Under the pieces are notes generated by a model, which worked only from the letters and a program-made list of their open reading frames with translations, searched no databases and was not told where the DNA came from. Source: Cordyceps javanica (Eukaryota > Ascomycota > Sordariomycetes > Hypocreales > Cordycipitaceae). From it: a stretch of 64,000 nucleotides of DNA. Every line of letters begins with the position of its first letter. The first letter of the stretch is position 1. The stretch spans positions 186,001 through 250,000 of the forward strand of contig JAAECO010000002.1 of the NCBI GenBank assembly GCA_036850795.1. The letters are read 5' to 3'. Below are positions 21,817-33,025 of the stretch, piece after piece. The translations under genes and the position numbers were made by a program.

Positions 21817-22993
21817 ATAGCTAGGTCTGCTCTTATGGCGCACAAGTGCTCGTTCTACCTCGTAGCCTGTATGAAGCCGTCAAAGGTCTATCATCTGAGC
21901 AGGGCTAAATGAAGTGATTTGTCTTCTTTCATAATACAGTAATAGGCCAGAAGTCTGCAAACTGCCCACACCACACATTGGCGATGTTAGAATGGATCTA
22001 CAGCTCTAGAGATAGTTTACGAACCCGCTGTCACCTGGCAGAGTCAAAATTCAACATATTGTTTACATACATTAGTCTCCATCTCTTTATAAATGTAGGG
22101 ACTTTCCGACCCGTTGTAAAGGTATATATGCCACACACCCACTTTCTCGTGCAAATCTGGTGAGGCAACCCGTTATCTCGTATGGAATCAAAGGTAATTT
22201 CTAGTTCAATAATCACCAATATCGTCTTGGATATTGATGAACTGGAATGTAGACATGTGCCACGCCCCCACCACTTACTTTCTGTTGTGGGTGCTTAGCA
22301 CGTCCGCGCATAACAGGTCCACGCACATGATGCTTGCATGCAAAGCACGCTATAGGCCTCAGTGTTAATCTAGTCATGACTTTTGGTATTGTAGATTTTT
22401 TCAAATAATAAAGAAGAGGGCTCTTTAATTGTATCTACTGTTAGCAACAGCGTTGACTACCTCTACGGCGCTATAGCTGAGCAACACGATATAAAACATG
22501 GTGTATGAAGAAGATATTTTTCTACATGGTAAAAAAAGATTAACCGTCTTAGATTAAAGGTGTCATGCCAAAACTTTTATATATATAAATTATTCGTCAC
22601 TTGTCTGTGTCAGTATTAATTTCTTTAGGGTAGCGCTGTACCAACTGTCCATTTTGACTATACCCACTGTAGATGAATGAGGGGCCTTGTTAGTACTCAA
22701 CTGAAGCCACACCAAATGCGGGCTGTCACGTCACTGTGGGGGGAGGGACACTTACCCAGGCACCACCACTGCCGAGCACCATGCTTCTTTCAACAAGCGC
22801 GCGTGCTACCTGATTTAACTTTGGCCAGTTTAAATAACCGCAGCATCATTGATCTGCTCATATCCTCATACAACTACACTGTACTTGCCACGCTCAGAGC
22901 CCCGTCATGATATAGCACGTCAGGCAACGCTCCATCGACCTCGATTTCCGCCGCCGCCGCCGATCGCAGCGCTCCTCCTGCAGCCACCGCACG
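21817..22993. other. AT-rich intergenic island
   Basis: About 1.2 kb, strongly AT-rich to about 22640, with (TA)n-like stretches near 22580. The final 200 bases become GC-richer and form the leader of the 5-phosphatase gene. No coding remnant of a transposon is recognisable. Confidence 0.4.
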
Positions 22994-25903
22994 ATGCAGA
23001 CGGCGCGCGACAGCTCCGTCCGCTCGGAGCCTCCCGAGGGCGGCGACGGGCCCCTCTCTACGCCGCAGTCTCTCGCGCACGCGCTCACCCGCCGACGATC
23101 CGAGTACATGGGCCAGCGCAAGCTGCGAGTCAAGATTGGCTCCTGGAACACGGCCGGCTGCCCCGGCACCGACAAGGACATCGGCAGCTGGTTCTTTGAC
23201 GAAAGCCTCGCCAAGGACCTTTCCAAGCTGCGAGTGTCCTCCGAAGCCGGCGGACCGAAACATGACGATGCCATCATCGACCTCTACGTCCTCGGCCTCC
23301 AAGAGGTTGTCGACCTGAACACGACAAAGGAATACGTGAACCGCGTATACGCCGAGACCAACAACCAGATTGCAAAGTGGCGGTCCGCCGTGGAGGCTGC
23401 CATACCCGCGGGGTACGAATTCGTTTCCGCCGAGCAAATGGTTGGGCTTTTGACACTCGTCTACGCTTCGAGCCATGTTGCCAGGCACATTTCCAACGTG
23501 AGCACCCAGCAAATCGGCACCGGTCTCCTGGGATATTTTGGAAACAAAGGCGCCGTGGCGACTCGGATCGTCGTTGGCGAAACTACGCGCATGGTCTTTG
23601 TCAACTCGCACCTGGCTAGTGGTGCAGGCTCGAGCTACCTTGATCGCCGCTGCTGGGACGTGGCGCAGATCGCCTCAAAGATGCAATTTGACCCGGTAGT
23701 GAATAATGGCGTGGTCGAAGATTTTAGTGATCGCTTTGGCGATGAAGATTTTACATTTTGGTTTGGCGACTTGAATTTCCGGCTCGGGAGCCTCCCTGGC
23801 GACGACATCCGAAGGATCCTGACGCTGCATACGCGTGGCGAATATGACCTCGGCAGCAGCAGGCCGCCAGAACCCCTTGATGGCGAGCCTGTCATTATCA
23901 TGAAGGACGAGGAAAGCGACGAGGAAACGGCGACGGCTTCGTCCGCCACCCACAGCAGACAGCAAAGCTTTGATTCGGAAACATCGTTGCCCGACCCAGA
24001 CGAGTTTCCTGAGGATCCCAGCCAGGATCCGGCCTCGCTGCAGGCAACACTAGATTCCTTACTGCCACACGATCAACTACGCCAAGTGGTTGCTCGACGA
24101 AAAGCTTTTCACGATGGATGGAAAGAGGGCCCAATCACTTTTCTGCCAACATACAAATACGACGTCGGCAGCGTGGCGCTATTTGACTCGAGTGAAAAGC
24201 AGCGAGCTCCCAGCTGGTGTGATCGCATACTGTACCGGACGCGAGAGTACAAGCAAGAATTCGAGAAGAAGGTCCTAGAGGAAGAAGCTTCCAAGAAAAA
24301 AGACGAAGAGATGAAGTCGCGCGGAATGGACGCAGACGAGGACGTGCTATTCAGCTACGACCCAGACGAGGACGGAGAGGAGCAGGAGCAAGAATTATCT
24401 ACCGATACAGGCTATCAATATGACGAATATGACGAGAACGATGACCAGATGGAGCCCCAAAGCACAGGTGCCGACCGGGTTCAGCTGGAATTATACACTT
24501 CATATCAGCGAGTGCTTTCTTCCGACCACAAACCACTGTCATCCATATTCACACTTACCTGCAACTGCGTGATCCCGGAAGAAAAGGCCAAGGTCCACGC
24601 CGAGGTTGCTCGCCAACTTGATCGCGCAGAGAACGAGGGACGTCCTGTCGTTACTCTTGTTCTCGAAGGAGATGCCGCACAAGACGCCAACATTGTGGAC
24701 ATGGGGGGCCTCAGCTTTCTTGCCAAAAAGAGCAACTCCATCACCATTGCCAACACGGGCGGGGTACCAGCAAGCTTTTCTTTTATGGGCAGACCGGCTG
24801 TGGATGACTCAGACGATGGCATCCAGTCACACGGCTGGCTCACAACATCCTTTGTCAAGTCGGACGCGAGCGCCGAGGCCGTTGGGCCAACCGTCATGCT
24901 CGAACCAGGGGAGACTGTAACGGCGATGCTGGACGGGCAGGTCTCGTCGATGCCATTCCTACGAGCTCTCAACGACGGGCATGCGTCGCTTGAAGAAGTG
25001 CTCGTTCTGCGGGTCGATAACGGGAGAGACCATTTCATCACGGTACGCGGCCAGTGGCTGCCGAGCTGTTTTGGGAGGTCGATTGACGAACTCATTCGCG
25101 TGCCCGAGGGCGGCATACGCAAATTTCTGGACGATGCGAATATTCATGGCGCCATACCCTACGACTCTGATGTCCATTGTTCGGCACCGCGGGAGCTTTT
25201 TAAGCTGACAGAGTCTATCCAGACGCTGGCCGAGCGCTGCGCCGCCGACGCCAGCATGCTGGAGGACATGTCGGTACCCGGCGACGCTGGCTGGCCCTTT
25301 GAGGCCGGCGCATGTTCACTGAGCAGCGACGAAAAGCAGGCGGTGCAGTCGTGCGTCATCGCCGCGCTGGACACGGACGGCTCCATCGCCGGAGTGCTCC
25401 CTGTGGAGCTTCCGTCGTCTCACAAGCTCGAGCTCGTATCCTCGGTGCTGCTCCTGTTCCTGGCGTCCCTGACCGACGGCCTCATCACCGCGCAGATGTG
25501 CGCGAGACTGTCGACCACGATACCGTCGCCGGCGGCGGTCCCGCAGAGCGCCTGGCCCGACACCAAGGTCAAGATGCTCGACGTGCTGTCCGCGGCACCC
25601 AACCACAACATTGCCTTTGTCTTCCTGACGTCGACGCTGGCGCGGGTGGCGCGCGAGCTCATGCCCGCCACGGCCGAGTCCCGCGCCGAGGGCCTGCAGC
25701 GGCGGCTGAGCTTCCGCAAGGGCGGCGAGGCGGACGGGGCGGCCAAGCGGCGACGGGCGCGCGACCGACGCTACGCGGAGCTGCTAGCACCGTTGGCGTT
25801 TCGGAACAGCAGCGGCGGGGCCGAGGCGGCGCGGGACAAGTCGGCGCGGGACAGAGAGCGCGCGATGCTGGAGCTGTTTTTGAGCCTAGAGATGCAGGAC
25901 TAG
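22994..25903 (+). CDS. Inositol polyphosphate 5-phosphatase, OCRL/INPP5B-like
   Basis: An intronless gene encodes 969 aa. The catalytic domain (about residues 44-535) shows the 5-phosphatase motifs in order: GSWNTAG (50-56), LGLQEVV, GYFGNKGAV, FVNSHLASG, FWFGDLNFRL (about 255), FLPTYKY, PSWCDRILYR (about 408) and SSDHKPL (about 510). It should remove the 5-phosphate from PtdIns(4,5)P2 and related lipids. After it come an ASH-like beta domain (about 540-690) and a helical RhoGAP-like region (about 720-880), the OCRL order. The C-terminus is Arg/Lys-rich. Two acidic insertions interrupt the catalytic domain: about 295-355 and a Glu/Asp-rich one at about 420-495. Likely roles, inferred from the family, are membrane traffic and Rab/Arf-linked lipid turnover. 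Confidence 0.9.
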   Translation: MQTARDSSVRSEPPEGGDGPLSTPQSLAHALTRRRSEYMGQRKLRVKIGSWNTAGCPGTDKDIGSWFFDESLAKDLSKLRVSSEAGGPKHDDAIIDLYVLGLQEVVDLNTTKEYVNRVYAETNNQIAKWRSAVEAAIPAGYEFVSAEQMVGLLTLVYASSHVARHISNVSTQQIGTGLLGYFGNKGAVATRIVVGETTRMVFVNSHLASGAGSSYLDRRCWDVAQIASKMQFDPVVNNGVVEDFSDRFGDEDFTFWFGDLNFRLGSLPGDDIRRILTLHTRGEYDLGSSRPPEPLDGEPVIIMKDEESDEETATASSATHSRQQSFDSETSLPDPDEFPEDPSQDPASLQATLDSLLPHDQLRQVVARRKAFHDGWKEGPITFLPTYKYDVGSVALFDSSEKQRAPSWCDRILYRTREYKQEFEKKVLEEEASKKKDEEMKSRGMDADEDVLFSYDPDEDGEEQEQELSTDTGYQYDEYDENDDQMEPQSTGADRVQLELYTSYQRVLSSDHKPLSSIFTLTCNCVIPEEKAKVHAEVARQLDRAENEGRPVVTLVLEGDAAQDANIVDMGGLSFLAKKSNSITIANTGGVPASFSFMGRPAVDDSDDGIQSHGWLTTSFVKSDASAEAVGPTVMLEPGETVTAMLDGQVSSMPFLRALNDGHASLEEVLVLRVDNGRDHFITVRGQWLPSCFGRSIDELIRVPEGGIRKFLDDANIHGAIPYDSDVHCSAPRELFKLTESIQTLAERCAADASMLEDMSVPGDAGWPFEAGACSLSSDEKQAVQSCVIAALDTDGSIAGVLPVELPSSHKLELVSSVLLLFLASLTDGLITAQMCARLSTTIPSPAAVPQSAWPDTKVKMLDVLSAAPNHNIAFVFLTSTLARVARELMPATAESRAEGLQRRLSFRKGGEADGAAKRRRARDRRYAELLAPLAFRNSSGGAEAARDKSARDRERAMLELFLSLEMQD

Positions 25904-27533
25904 GAGGGCCGCAGGGAGAGACAACGACGGCGGCAGCAGCGGAGGCAGCGGCGGACGAGGCTGGCGCGGAGGGCGAGGATGGTGTGGCGACGAGAGTGAG
26001 GGATGACGAGGCTTGGTATCATGGCGTTGATGGTGCCGATGGCGTACAGGAACAAGGTTACAATGGGGTCCCTGATGCTACATATTTTTTTTTGCCGATA
26101 CGATTCGTACGATTTTAATGTTTTGTCGTTATCTTGCTCTCTTGTCTCAATCTTTCCCACATCGCCACTGATCTTATGTCGAGGTTACCTCGTCTTTTGC
26201 CCAGAGCGTAGAAAAAGGAAGAACAAAAAAATCACCTAAAAAGTCTCATGGCCGGCGCGAAATTGTGATTGGTTGAAGCTTCCTTCTGTTAAACTTTTGG
26301 AGCAAGTTTTTCTTTTGGCCGTTGCCAAATACTCGCTCGGCGCGCGCGCCTTGAATTTAGAGTTTTGGTCGCATCAAACAGGCACACGCGACCGTTTGCT
26401 GTCAAGGCCAAACTCTAACTAACAAGCCCCCTATCGTCTCGAGACATGCTCTGAATCCACAACGAGGGTGAAGGGAAAAAAAAGGCAAAAATAAAGATAA
26501 AATAAAATCAGAGAGAGACTCTCAAACAAACAAGCCCCTGGAGATGGGCAAAAAGGGCCATGATTACCAATGCCGAGTACGTCGTGTTTGCTGACTCGTC
26601 GAGTGGTCTGCAGAATAAACTAGGCACTAGGATATGTAGTTGGAAACTTGGCATCAAAAAAAAGGGCGTCTTGGCCAACCGGCATAATGGGGGACCTATA
26701 TGCCGGCTTGTATTGTAGGGCTTGGCGGGTTATCATGCAGCCAGGGGGCCTATATTCTAGAATGAGCTTATCTGTCAAGACTGAAGTAGAAGAAGAGGCT
26801 GATGTTCAGGAACAAATCCCTTTTTACCCTTTTTTTTATATCTTGTTATTTTGTTTTGGTCTTTTCTTGAACCGTAGAGGGACATTGGAAAGTCGTTGTG
26901 AGTTGGGAGAGGCGGTAGGCGGGCAGAACATGGCTTCGAAACAGCGGCATCGCCAGGGGAATCCTGTAACCAACCTAAACCCTGCTGATGAGGAATTGAC
27001 GGCTTCTTTCCGAGATGTGCCAAGATGCGCTTTTTCCCCTTCTTTCTGCATAGAAATCAATTTATTTATTTTTTTTTGGCGAAATTCGAGAGTGGCTGTG
27101 CTGTAGAAAACCGAACGAAACGCAAAAATAAAATGAATAAATCAATAAATCTTACCAAAGGCGTAGTACAAGGGGGAACAATTGATACACGGATTCATTA
27201 TTCGTTCTATGCGTCTTGACACACACACACACCCCTTATTAGGCTGTGGTTTTCGAATACTGGGTGGAAGAAAAAGGTCCATGGACGTGGTTCCTGGCCT
27301 ATTGGATGCAGCCCGAGGCCGGCTGTGTGTTTCCGGAGCAGAGCAGGCCCTCTGTAATCGCACAGGGCAGTTTTCCTTGAGTTTTTTTTGTGTGCGTTTT
27401 GACTCGAGCTTCTCTGATCAAACACACGTTTCCCCCAATGAGCCTCCTACTGTCATCATGTCGAGTTCCACGAGACCGCCGCCCCCCTTATTTTGCCACC
27501 AGTTTTGTACAAATTTACGGTATACAGAGGAGG

Positions 27534-27556
27534 GAGAGAGAGAGAGAGAGAGAGAG
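27534..27556. repeat. (GA)n microsatellite
   Basis: 23 bases of uninterrupted GA dinucleotides in the long intergenic region. Confidence 0.95.
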
Positions 27557-28333
27557 GTGTGGCGGTACGGAAATCTCAGTGAGTAGGGGGGCGGATCTGC
27601 CACGTCGAGGCTAGACCGCGTGGAGGCATCACGAGAAAGACAGGTGATGGGCTGGGTCAGTCGGTGAGCCAAGGTGGGCTGGCCGACGACATGCAGAGGA
27701 GGGTGTGATATTTGGACAGGCATGAGGCTTCTCGCTGTGTATAATAGCCAACAGGGGTGAGTAAGAGAGAGAAAAACATGTGAATAAAGTTTCGCGAGGC
27801 ATTCAGGAACAAGGAACGAAGTGTCGTTCAGGAATCATACCGAAGCACAGAGGAGTCTATGGGGCCCTCGACAGACGGACAATAGTGCCTATTGCGGCCG
27901 AACCTACAGGTTTTCTTCCAAGATGCAATACTCTGTGATACTGGACAAGATGCTGCGGAGAGAGAAGAAGAGAGCTGAAGCGTGCCTGTGTGTGTGTTGC
28001 TCAATGGTTACGTATAGTGGAAGGGGGGATCGGACAAGGCGGGCGCTATTAGATGTGCCCATGTCTCGGAAAACCACAGGCAGCAAGTGGGAGTGGCACG
28101 GGGACCAAAGCGCAGAGCTCCATTTTCGAAAAAAAAAAGACGTGAGGAAGAAGCAAGTCTTGGACCGGCCATGCATGATGAAATAGAGATTGAATGATGC
28201 GATGACCGGGATGGTAAGCCTTGTGGGTATTGCGTCGCAATATTTCAGGAAGGAGCATATATAATAATAGCAGGATATGAATTGTTGGGACATGCCAACA
28301 GCTATGATGGCGGGTTCTGTTATAATGCAAGTG

Positions 28334-28350
28334 GAGAGAGAGAGAGAGAG
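28334..28350. repeat. (GA)n microsatellite
   Basis: 17 bases of GA dinucleotides in the long intergenic region. Confidence 0.95.
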
Positions 28351-29640
28351 TAGCTGGGTATACGTGGCAGCATGATGCTTGTTTTCTTCTCGTATGCAAC
28401 AAAGAACAAGATGGAGTGCTACTCGCAGTCACAAAGTCAGCTCGGTTTACTTGAATCGCATACCAGCAACGATTCATGTCTGAGAACGATGGCACATGTA
28501 TAGTGGTGTCTATCTGTAGACTTGGAGTAGTCTATGCTGATTTTGAGAGACTGTCACGACTGTCCATGTAAAGTTGTTTTGCAAGGACTGTGGGTAATGG
28601 GTAGAGAGAATTCCACTAGAATTAGCCAAGACTTGTCTATAGCAGAGCAGAGGGGGTTCAAGGGTTTGTACTGGTATTGCACTTTTTGCATCGGCGTCAT
28701 GACCCAGGGGCTTGTCTCAGTCAAGGGAGCACTTGCAACACTTTCTTTTTCCTTTTTCTGAGGGGTCAAGAGAAACAGGGCCACGCTAGGTTCAGCTGGA
28801 CATGGACAATGGCCAAGCTGGCAGGAATGCAGACTTGTTCTTGATAGTACACATGAAGCCAAAGAGGATGTGAAAGGAGGAAATTGGAAAAGAAGGGGAA
28901 AGAGGGCAAGATGAAATAGGAAAAAACAAAAAAACAAAAAAAAACCAAGAAAAAAATAAACAAAGGTCAGTCTTTCAAATGTTTTTTCTTTAAAAAAAGT
29001 AAATTCATGGCCTGCTACAACTTTTTAATTTCAAAGTGCCGATAATGTCAATGTCGACAGCGACGCGTTGGACATGTTGAGACTTGAGACAAGTTGGTGG
29101 GTGGTCAAGGTCAGCGGCGAGGGAGGAAGAGCATAGCACAAAGAGATTGGTCAAGTGCCCGCTAGCTACCTCACTAGGGGACTGGTAGGGAACTAATAGG
29201 GGACTCTGGGGACCAATAAGGGATCAGCAAGGTGGGAAATACAGATAATACACAGATAATACTGGAGAGGATCGAGGATCCTGATGGAGCTGCCGGTGAA
29301 TGGGTGATGGGGTTCGTACTAATAGGAGCGAGCGATGGAGCGCTCAAAAGCAACTGGACAAAAAGATGGGATTCGGGATGGAGATTGGGGGGGGGGGAAA
29401 GGGTCAGGAGACGAGCCAGCAACCGATGGTGGACTATAACTAGATGACTTTTCTGGTGTTTTTTCCTTTTTCTTTCTTTTTTCGCCACGAGCTATTCCCG
29501 TTCGCTCAATGGCCAGTGAGGGAGGCGAGGGATCGTGTGGTGCGACAGGCCGGTGCCATGGGCGATGCAGTAGTGTCGGTGCAAGAGGTCAAGGCTGGTT
29601 AGGCCCGGCCAGCCAGGCCAGGGAACAGGATGATGAGAGA

Positions 29641-29666
29641 TGGTGGTGGTGGTGGTGGTGGTGGTG
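29641..29666. repeat. (TGG)n microsatellite
   Basis: 26 bases of perfect TGG trinucleotides, just before a segment with other short tandem repeats. Confidence 0.95.
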
Positions 29667-29888
29667 ACGATGATGAACAGGGCTTGGCTGTCAGCACTTG
29701 CGGCCAACTACTGGGAGGTGACGTTGCAGGAAATAAGGATGCAAGCAAAAGGCGGGCAAGCAAAGTTGCAAAAGAGAGGGTGACTAGGAGGCAGGCGATG
29801 GTATTGTTATTATTTTGTAGAATAATTGTACATTTGACAGGACACTTGGAAGGACATGTATCAGTATGGATCGATGTTTGCAGATATT

Positions 29889-29960
29889 TGCAGTGGTTGC
29901 AGTGGTTGCAGAGTAATTGTCAGAATAATTGTCAGAATAATTGTCAGAATAATTGTCAGA
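29889..29960. repeat. Two adjacent minisatellites (9-bp and 12-bp units)
   Basis: Two tandem copies of TGCAGTGGT plus a partial third (29889-29911) are followed by four copies of TAATTGTCAGAA (29914-29960). The last unit diverges at its end. The 12-mer copies are otherwise identical. Confidence 0.9.
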
Positions 29961-32416
29961 TATTTGGTAGCATAATTGTAGAATCATGGATTTGACATTT
30001 GCATGGGCGTTACGGCGACGAGGGCGGCGAGTGCGGCAGGGTACAATGACACGTTAAAGTAGCAGCACAGGCAAATAGGCAGACAGGACAGGGTACCCAG
30101 TAGCCGATCCGGGCATGTCCTTGTACAGGCTGACAGGCGGGCGAGACATGTTTTGGGCCTATTGGAAACATGCGAGACAGCGCTGAAGAAACAGTCGCAA
30201 GTTTGGACGGGCAGGCGGGCAGGCGGGCAGGACGGGCAGGACGGGCATCCCGGTAGGTTGATCAGGGATGCCGAGGCCAAGGAGCATGCTCTTGTCAGCC
30301 ACCAACGTCAGGCTGTGTGCTGTTGAAAGGGTGGGAGGGCGGTCATGAGTTTCCGGAAGAGGTGAAATGTGGTGGTTCATCTACAGTGTTTGAGTGTGTG
30401 CATTAGCACTCAGTAGGCAATGCTGGTACTGAGGTGAGGAGTGAGTGCATAGGTAGAGTTGTGTAGTGGGCTCGTGATGCACCCGTGTCCAGCAAAACGG
30501 GTGATTTCTTGTATTCCTTTCTTTTTTTTCGGGGCTGCTTCTCTTTGTAATGATTTGATTTGGCAAACGGCCCCCCCCTCCCTAGTAAAAAAAAAGTACT
30601 CCACAACTCGGTAGCGTGGGCTGACAATTATGGAGTCGCAAAAATTCCCCATTCATCCACTCACGTTTCTCTGTTACTTTGGTAGTGGGGCGAGGGGGTG
30701 TGGGGAGGGGGGCGACGACAGCCATTTTTGTTTGAAGAAGAAGCGGAAGAAGAGGAAGAAAAGGAACCAAGAGAGGAAGGCTGGGGGGGAGAGGAGGAGA
30801 AAAGATGCAGTTTTCTGAGCTTGGTAAAAAAAAAAACAACAACAAAAAAAAAAGAAAGCCGGTTTAGTTGAAAAAAAGGTTGGAGGGTGACAGGTGGAAA
30901 AGGGCCAAGGATGGAAAAGAAGAAGAAGGGGGGAAAGGAGATTTTTTTTTTTTTTTTTAAAAGGCACGAGTTATTCCATACCTTGGCGACTTGGCTGCTT
31001 GGCTTTGCCTGCTTGGCTGGCTGGCAAGCTGGCTGCTTCGGAAGGAAACCGGGGGATTTTTTGTTTTCCACTTTTTCTCTACGCCTTTTGTCCTTTTTCG
31101 TACAAGACCCAGATAATAAGCTAAACTCAATTGTCTCTTCTTTTTTTCTTCTTCTCCTTCTTTATTCCTCCTACCGCGTTTCCCATTTATGCTGGGCTGA
31201 CAGTTCTTTTCCCCCCCAGTCACCCCCGTACTCAACTATTTTTGGGGCTTTGATTCTTTTTTCCTTTTCTTTCCGCTTCTACCAGTACTACTTACTTGCA
31301 GTTGGCGTAATTGTTGTTTTTCTCTTCCATTTTTTTTCTAGAGCAACCTTTGTTTCCTAGTTATTGTACTTTATATCATTCTTGGTCGTGTTCACTTGTA
31401 CTTGCTGTGCAATCGATATTGTATATTCACTCACATGTGCTATATATCCTGTCCTGCGTTCAATGGGTACTTTATGCGCCCATGCTTGATGCTTATGCCT
31501 GATGCCTCCATCTTTCTTTCGATACTTGCCATCTGGTCATGCCGCTTGTCTCGTGTGAGCCCCGTCGAACCATTCATCCTCCATGCCAACCATTTCCAAA
31601 ACAAATTACCCGTGGCTACCGGTTTTCTTCTTCTCTTCTTTTTCTCTTCTTTTTCTTCCTCTTCTCCTTCTTCGTCTCCACCCCCTTTCATCACTGCCTC
31701 GTATCACTCTTTTACGACACATGCTTGTCCACCGCAGCCTCTGATCGCGTAGGCGACGCCGAACCAGGGGGCCACCCCCATGCTTGCCCCCTCTTTCCCC
31801 CCGGGGGGAGGGGCCAATCAATACCAGTTAGCCAGTATGTCAACTAAAGCCAATATACTAGCTCATTGTCAAATGGTGCGTGATCCGTAATCTGTCCGTA
31901 CCCAGTACTCGTTACTCGTTACTTGGCACGAGTGTCTGCCTTTTATTTCATTCGATGTATATGTGCTCTATACTATGTATATTATTTTCAAAAAAATCGA
32001 AATCAATCAATATTAAAAACCAAAAACAAAACCAACGCAGCCCCTGGTTCCCTGCTACCCGCTACCCGCTAACCGACGCCCTACTGGCTGCCACTGCTGC
32101 CCTGCCACTGCTGCCCTGCCTCGCATCAGAGAGTCATTAACCTGGTCGCCTTTGTTATGCATCCCATCATGGCATTTTCTATCTGTACTCCGTATAGAGT
32201 AACCCGTAGACTAACTAATACATATTTCCGACATTTCCTTGCCTCGTCGCAAGTCGTTCGTCATGTCCACGCAAATCATTCACTCACACACTCTCTCCTG
32301 AATTGTCTGCACCGCGCCACCTTTTCCTCTCTCTCCACACCTCAAGCCCAGCTCAGCCCGGCCAGAAAATAAGCGACCCAGTCCTTTTCTGTTCTTCTCT
32401 CTCTCTTCCCCTCCAT

Positions 32417-32448
32417 CCATCTCTCCATCTCTCCATCTCTCCATCTCT
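32417..32448. repeat. CCATCTCT tandem repeat, four copies
   Basis: Four perfect 8-bp units within the pyrimidine-rich leader of the Zn2Cys6 gene. Confidence 0.9.
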
Positions 32449-33025
32449 GCACTCTCTCTACACTCTCACACCTTTCTCCCCCCCCCGCGTTTTTGGCCCA
32501 AAAAAACAGACATAGGCCCGAATAAAATCTGCAGAGCCACCCGCACTTGGTGTCCTCTTCTCCTCTCCAACAACCACCAAAACCACCGAACCACCAACCA
32601 CCAACCATTAACCCGGCCAAACCCAGCCAAACCCGCCCACCCGTCAATCCGCCAAAAAAACTTCCCCGTCTTCTTCTTCTCCCCGCAACCCCGGATAAAC
32701 GCCTCAACGACCGACGGCCGCACTTGCTTCTCTCTCTCTCTCCTCTACCTCTTGCTTGATCCCTCACCAAACCCGCCATTATCCTGTCGTCCCAAATCTC
32801 ATCCACGCCCGTCCGTTTTGCCTCGCTCCTCGCCCGCCACCCACCAACGAGGCTTGGCCCGCCTCATTTGGACTCACCTCACCTCACCTTGCCTCACACT
32901 CTTACCACCGCTCAGCCTCTTGCGGTACAAGGAAAAAAAACCACTTGCCCTCGAACGGCAAAATTGAACTCGTCTCCTTCACACCCACAACCATTACCAC
33001 CACCACAACCACCACCACCACAATC

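Larger units (their letters stand above)
25904..33025. other. 7.1-kb region without a convincing gene, upstream of the Zn2Cys6 regulator
   Basis: This is the longest gene-free stretch in the window. All frames are short or low-complexity. The + strand is purine-rich with many A and GA runs up to about 30940, then a run of 17 Ts (30942-30958), after which it is pyrimidine-rich up to the regulator start at 33026. Several microsatellites and minisatellites are present and listed separately, as is a TACTCCGTAT motif at 32186-32195. The pyrimidine-rich 2 kb fits a long 5' leader of the regulator. The purine-rich part may belong to minus-strand or non-coding transcripts. Confidence 0.5.

Noticed and set aside
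29889..29960. CRISPR-like array
   Set aside because: The units are directly tandem with no spacers, and the host is a fungus.
30661..31071. 136-codon minus-strand frame in the long intergenic region
   Set aside because: Almost entirely poly-Lys, poly-Phe and poly-Ser from homopolymer runs; no family signal.
32756..33025. 90-residue upstream extension of the Zn2Cys6 frame
   Set aside because: It has no ATG and encodes Thr/Pro-rich leader; the zinc cluster follows the ATG at 33026 at a normal distance.
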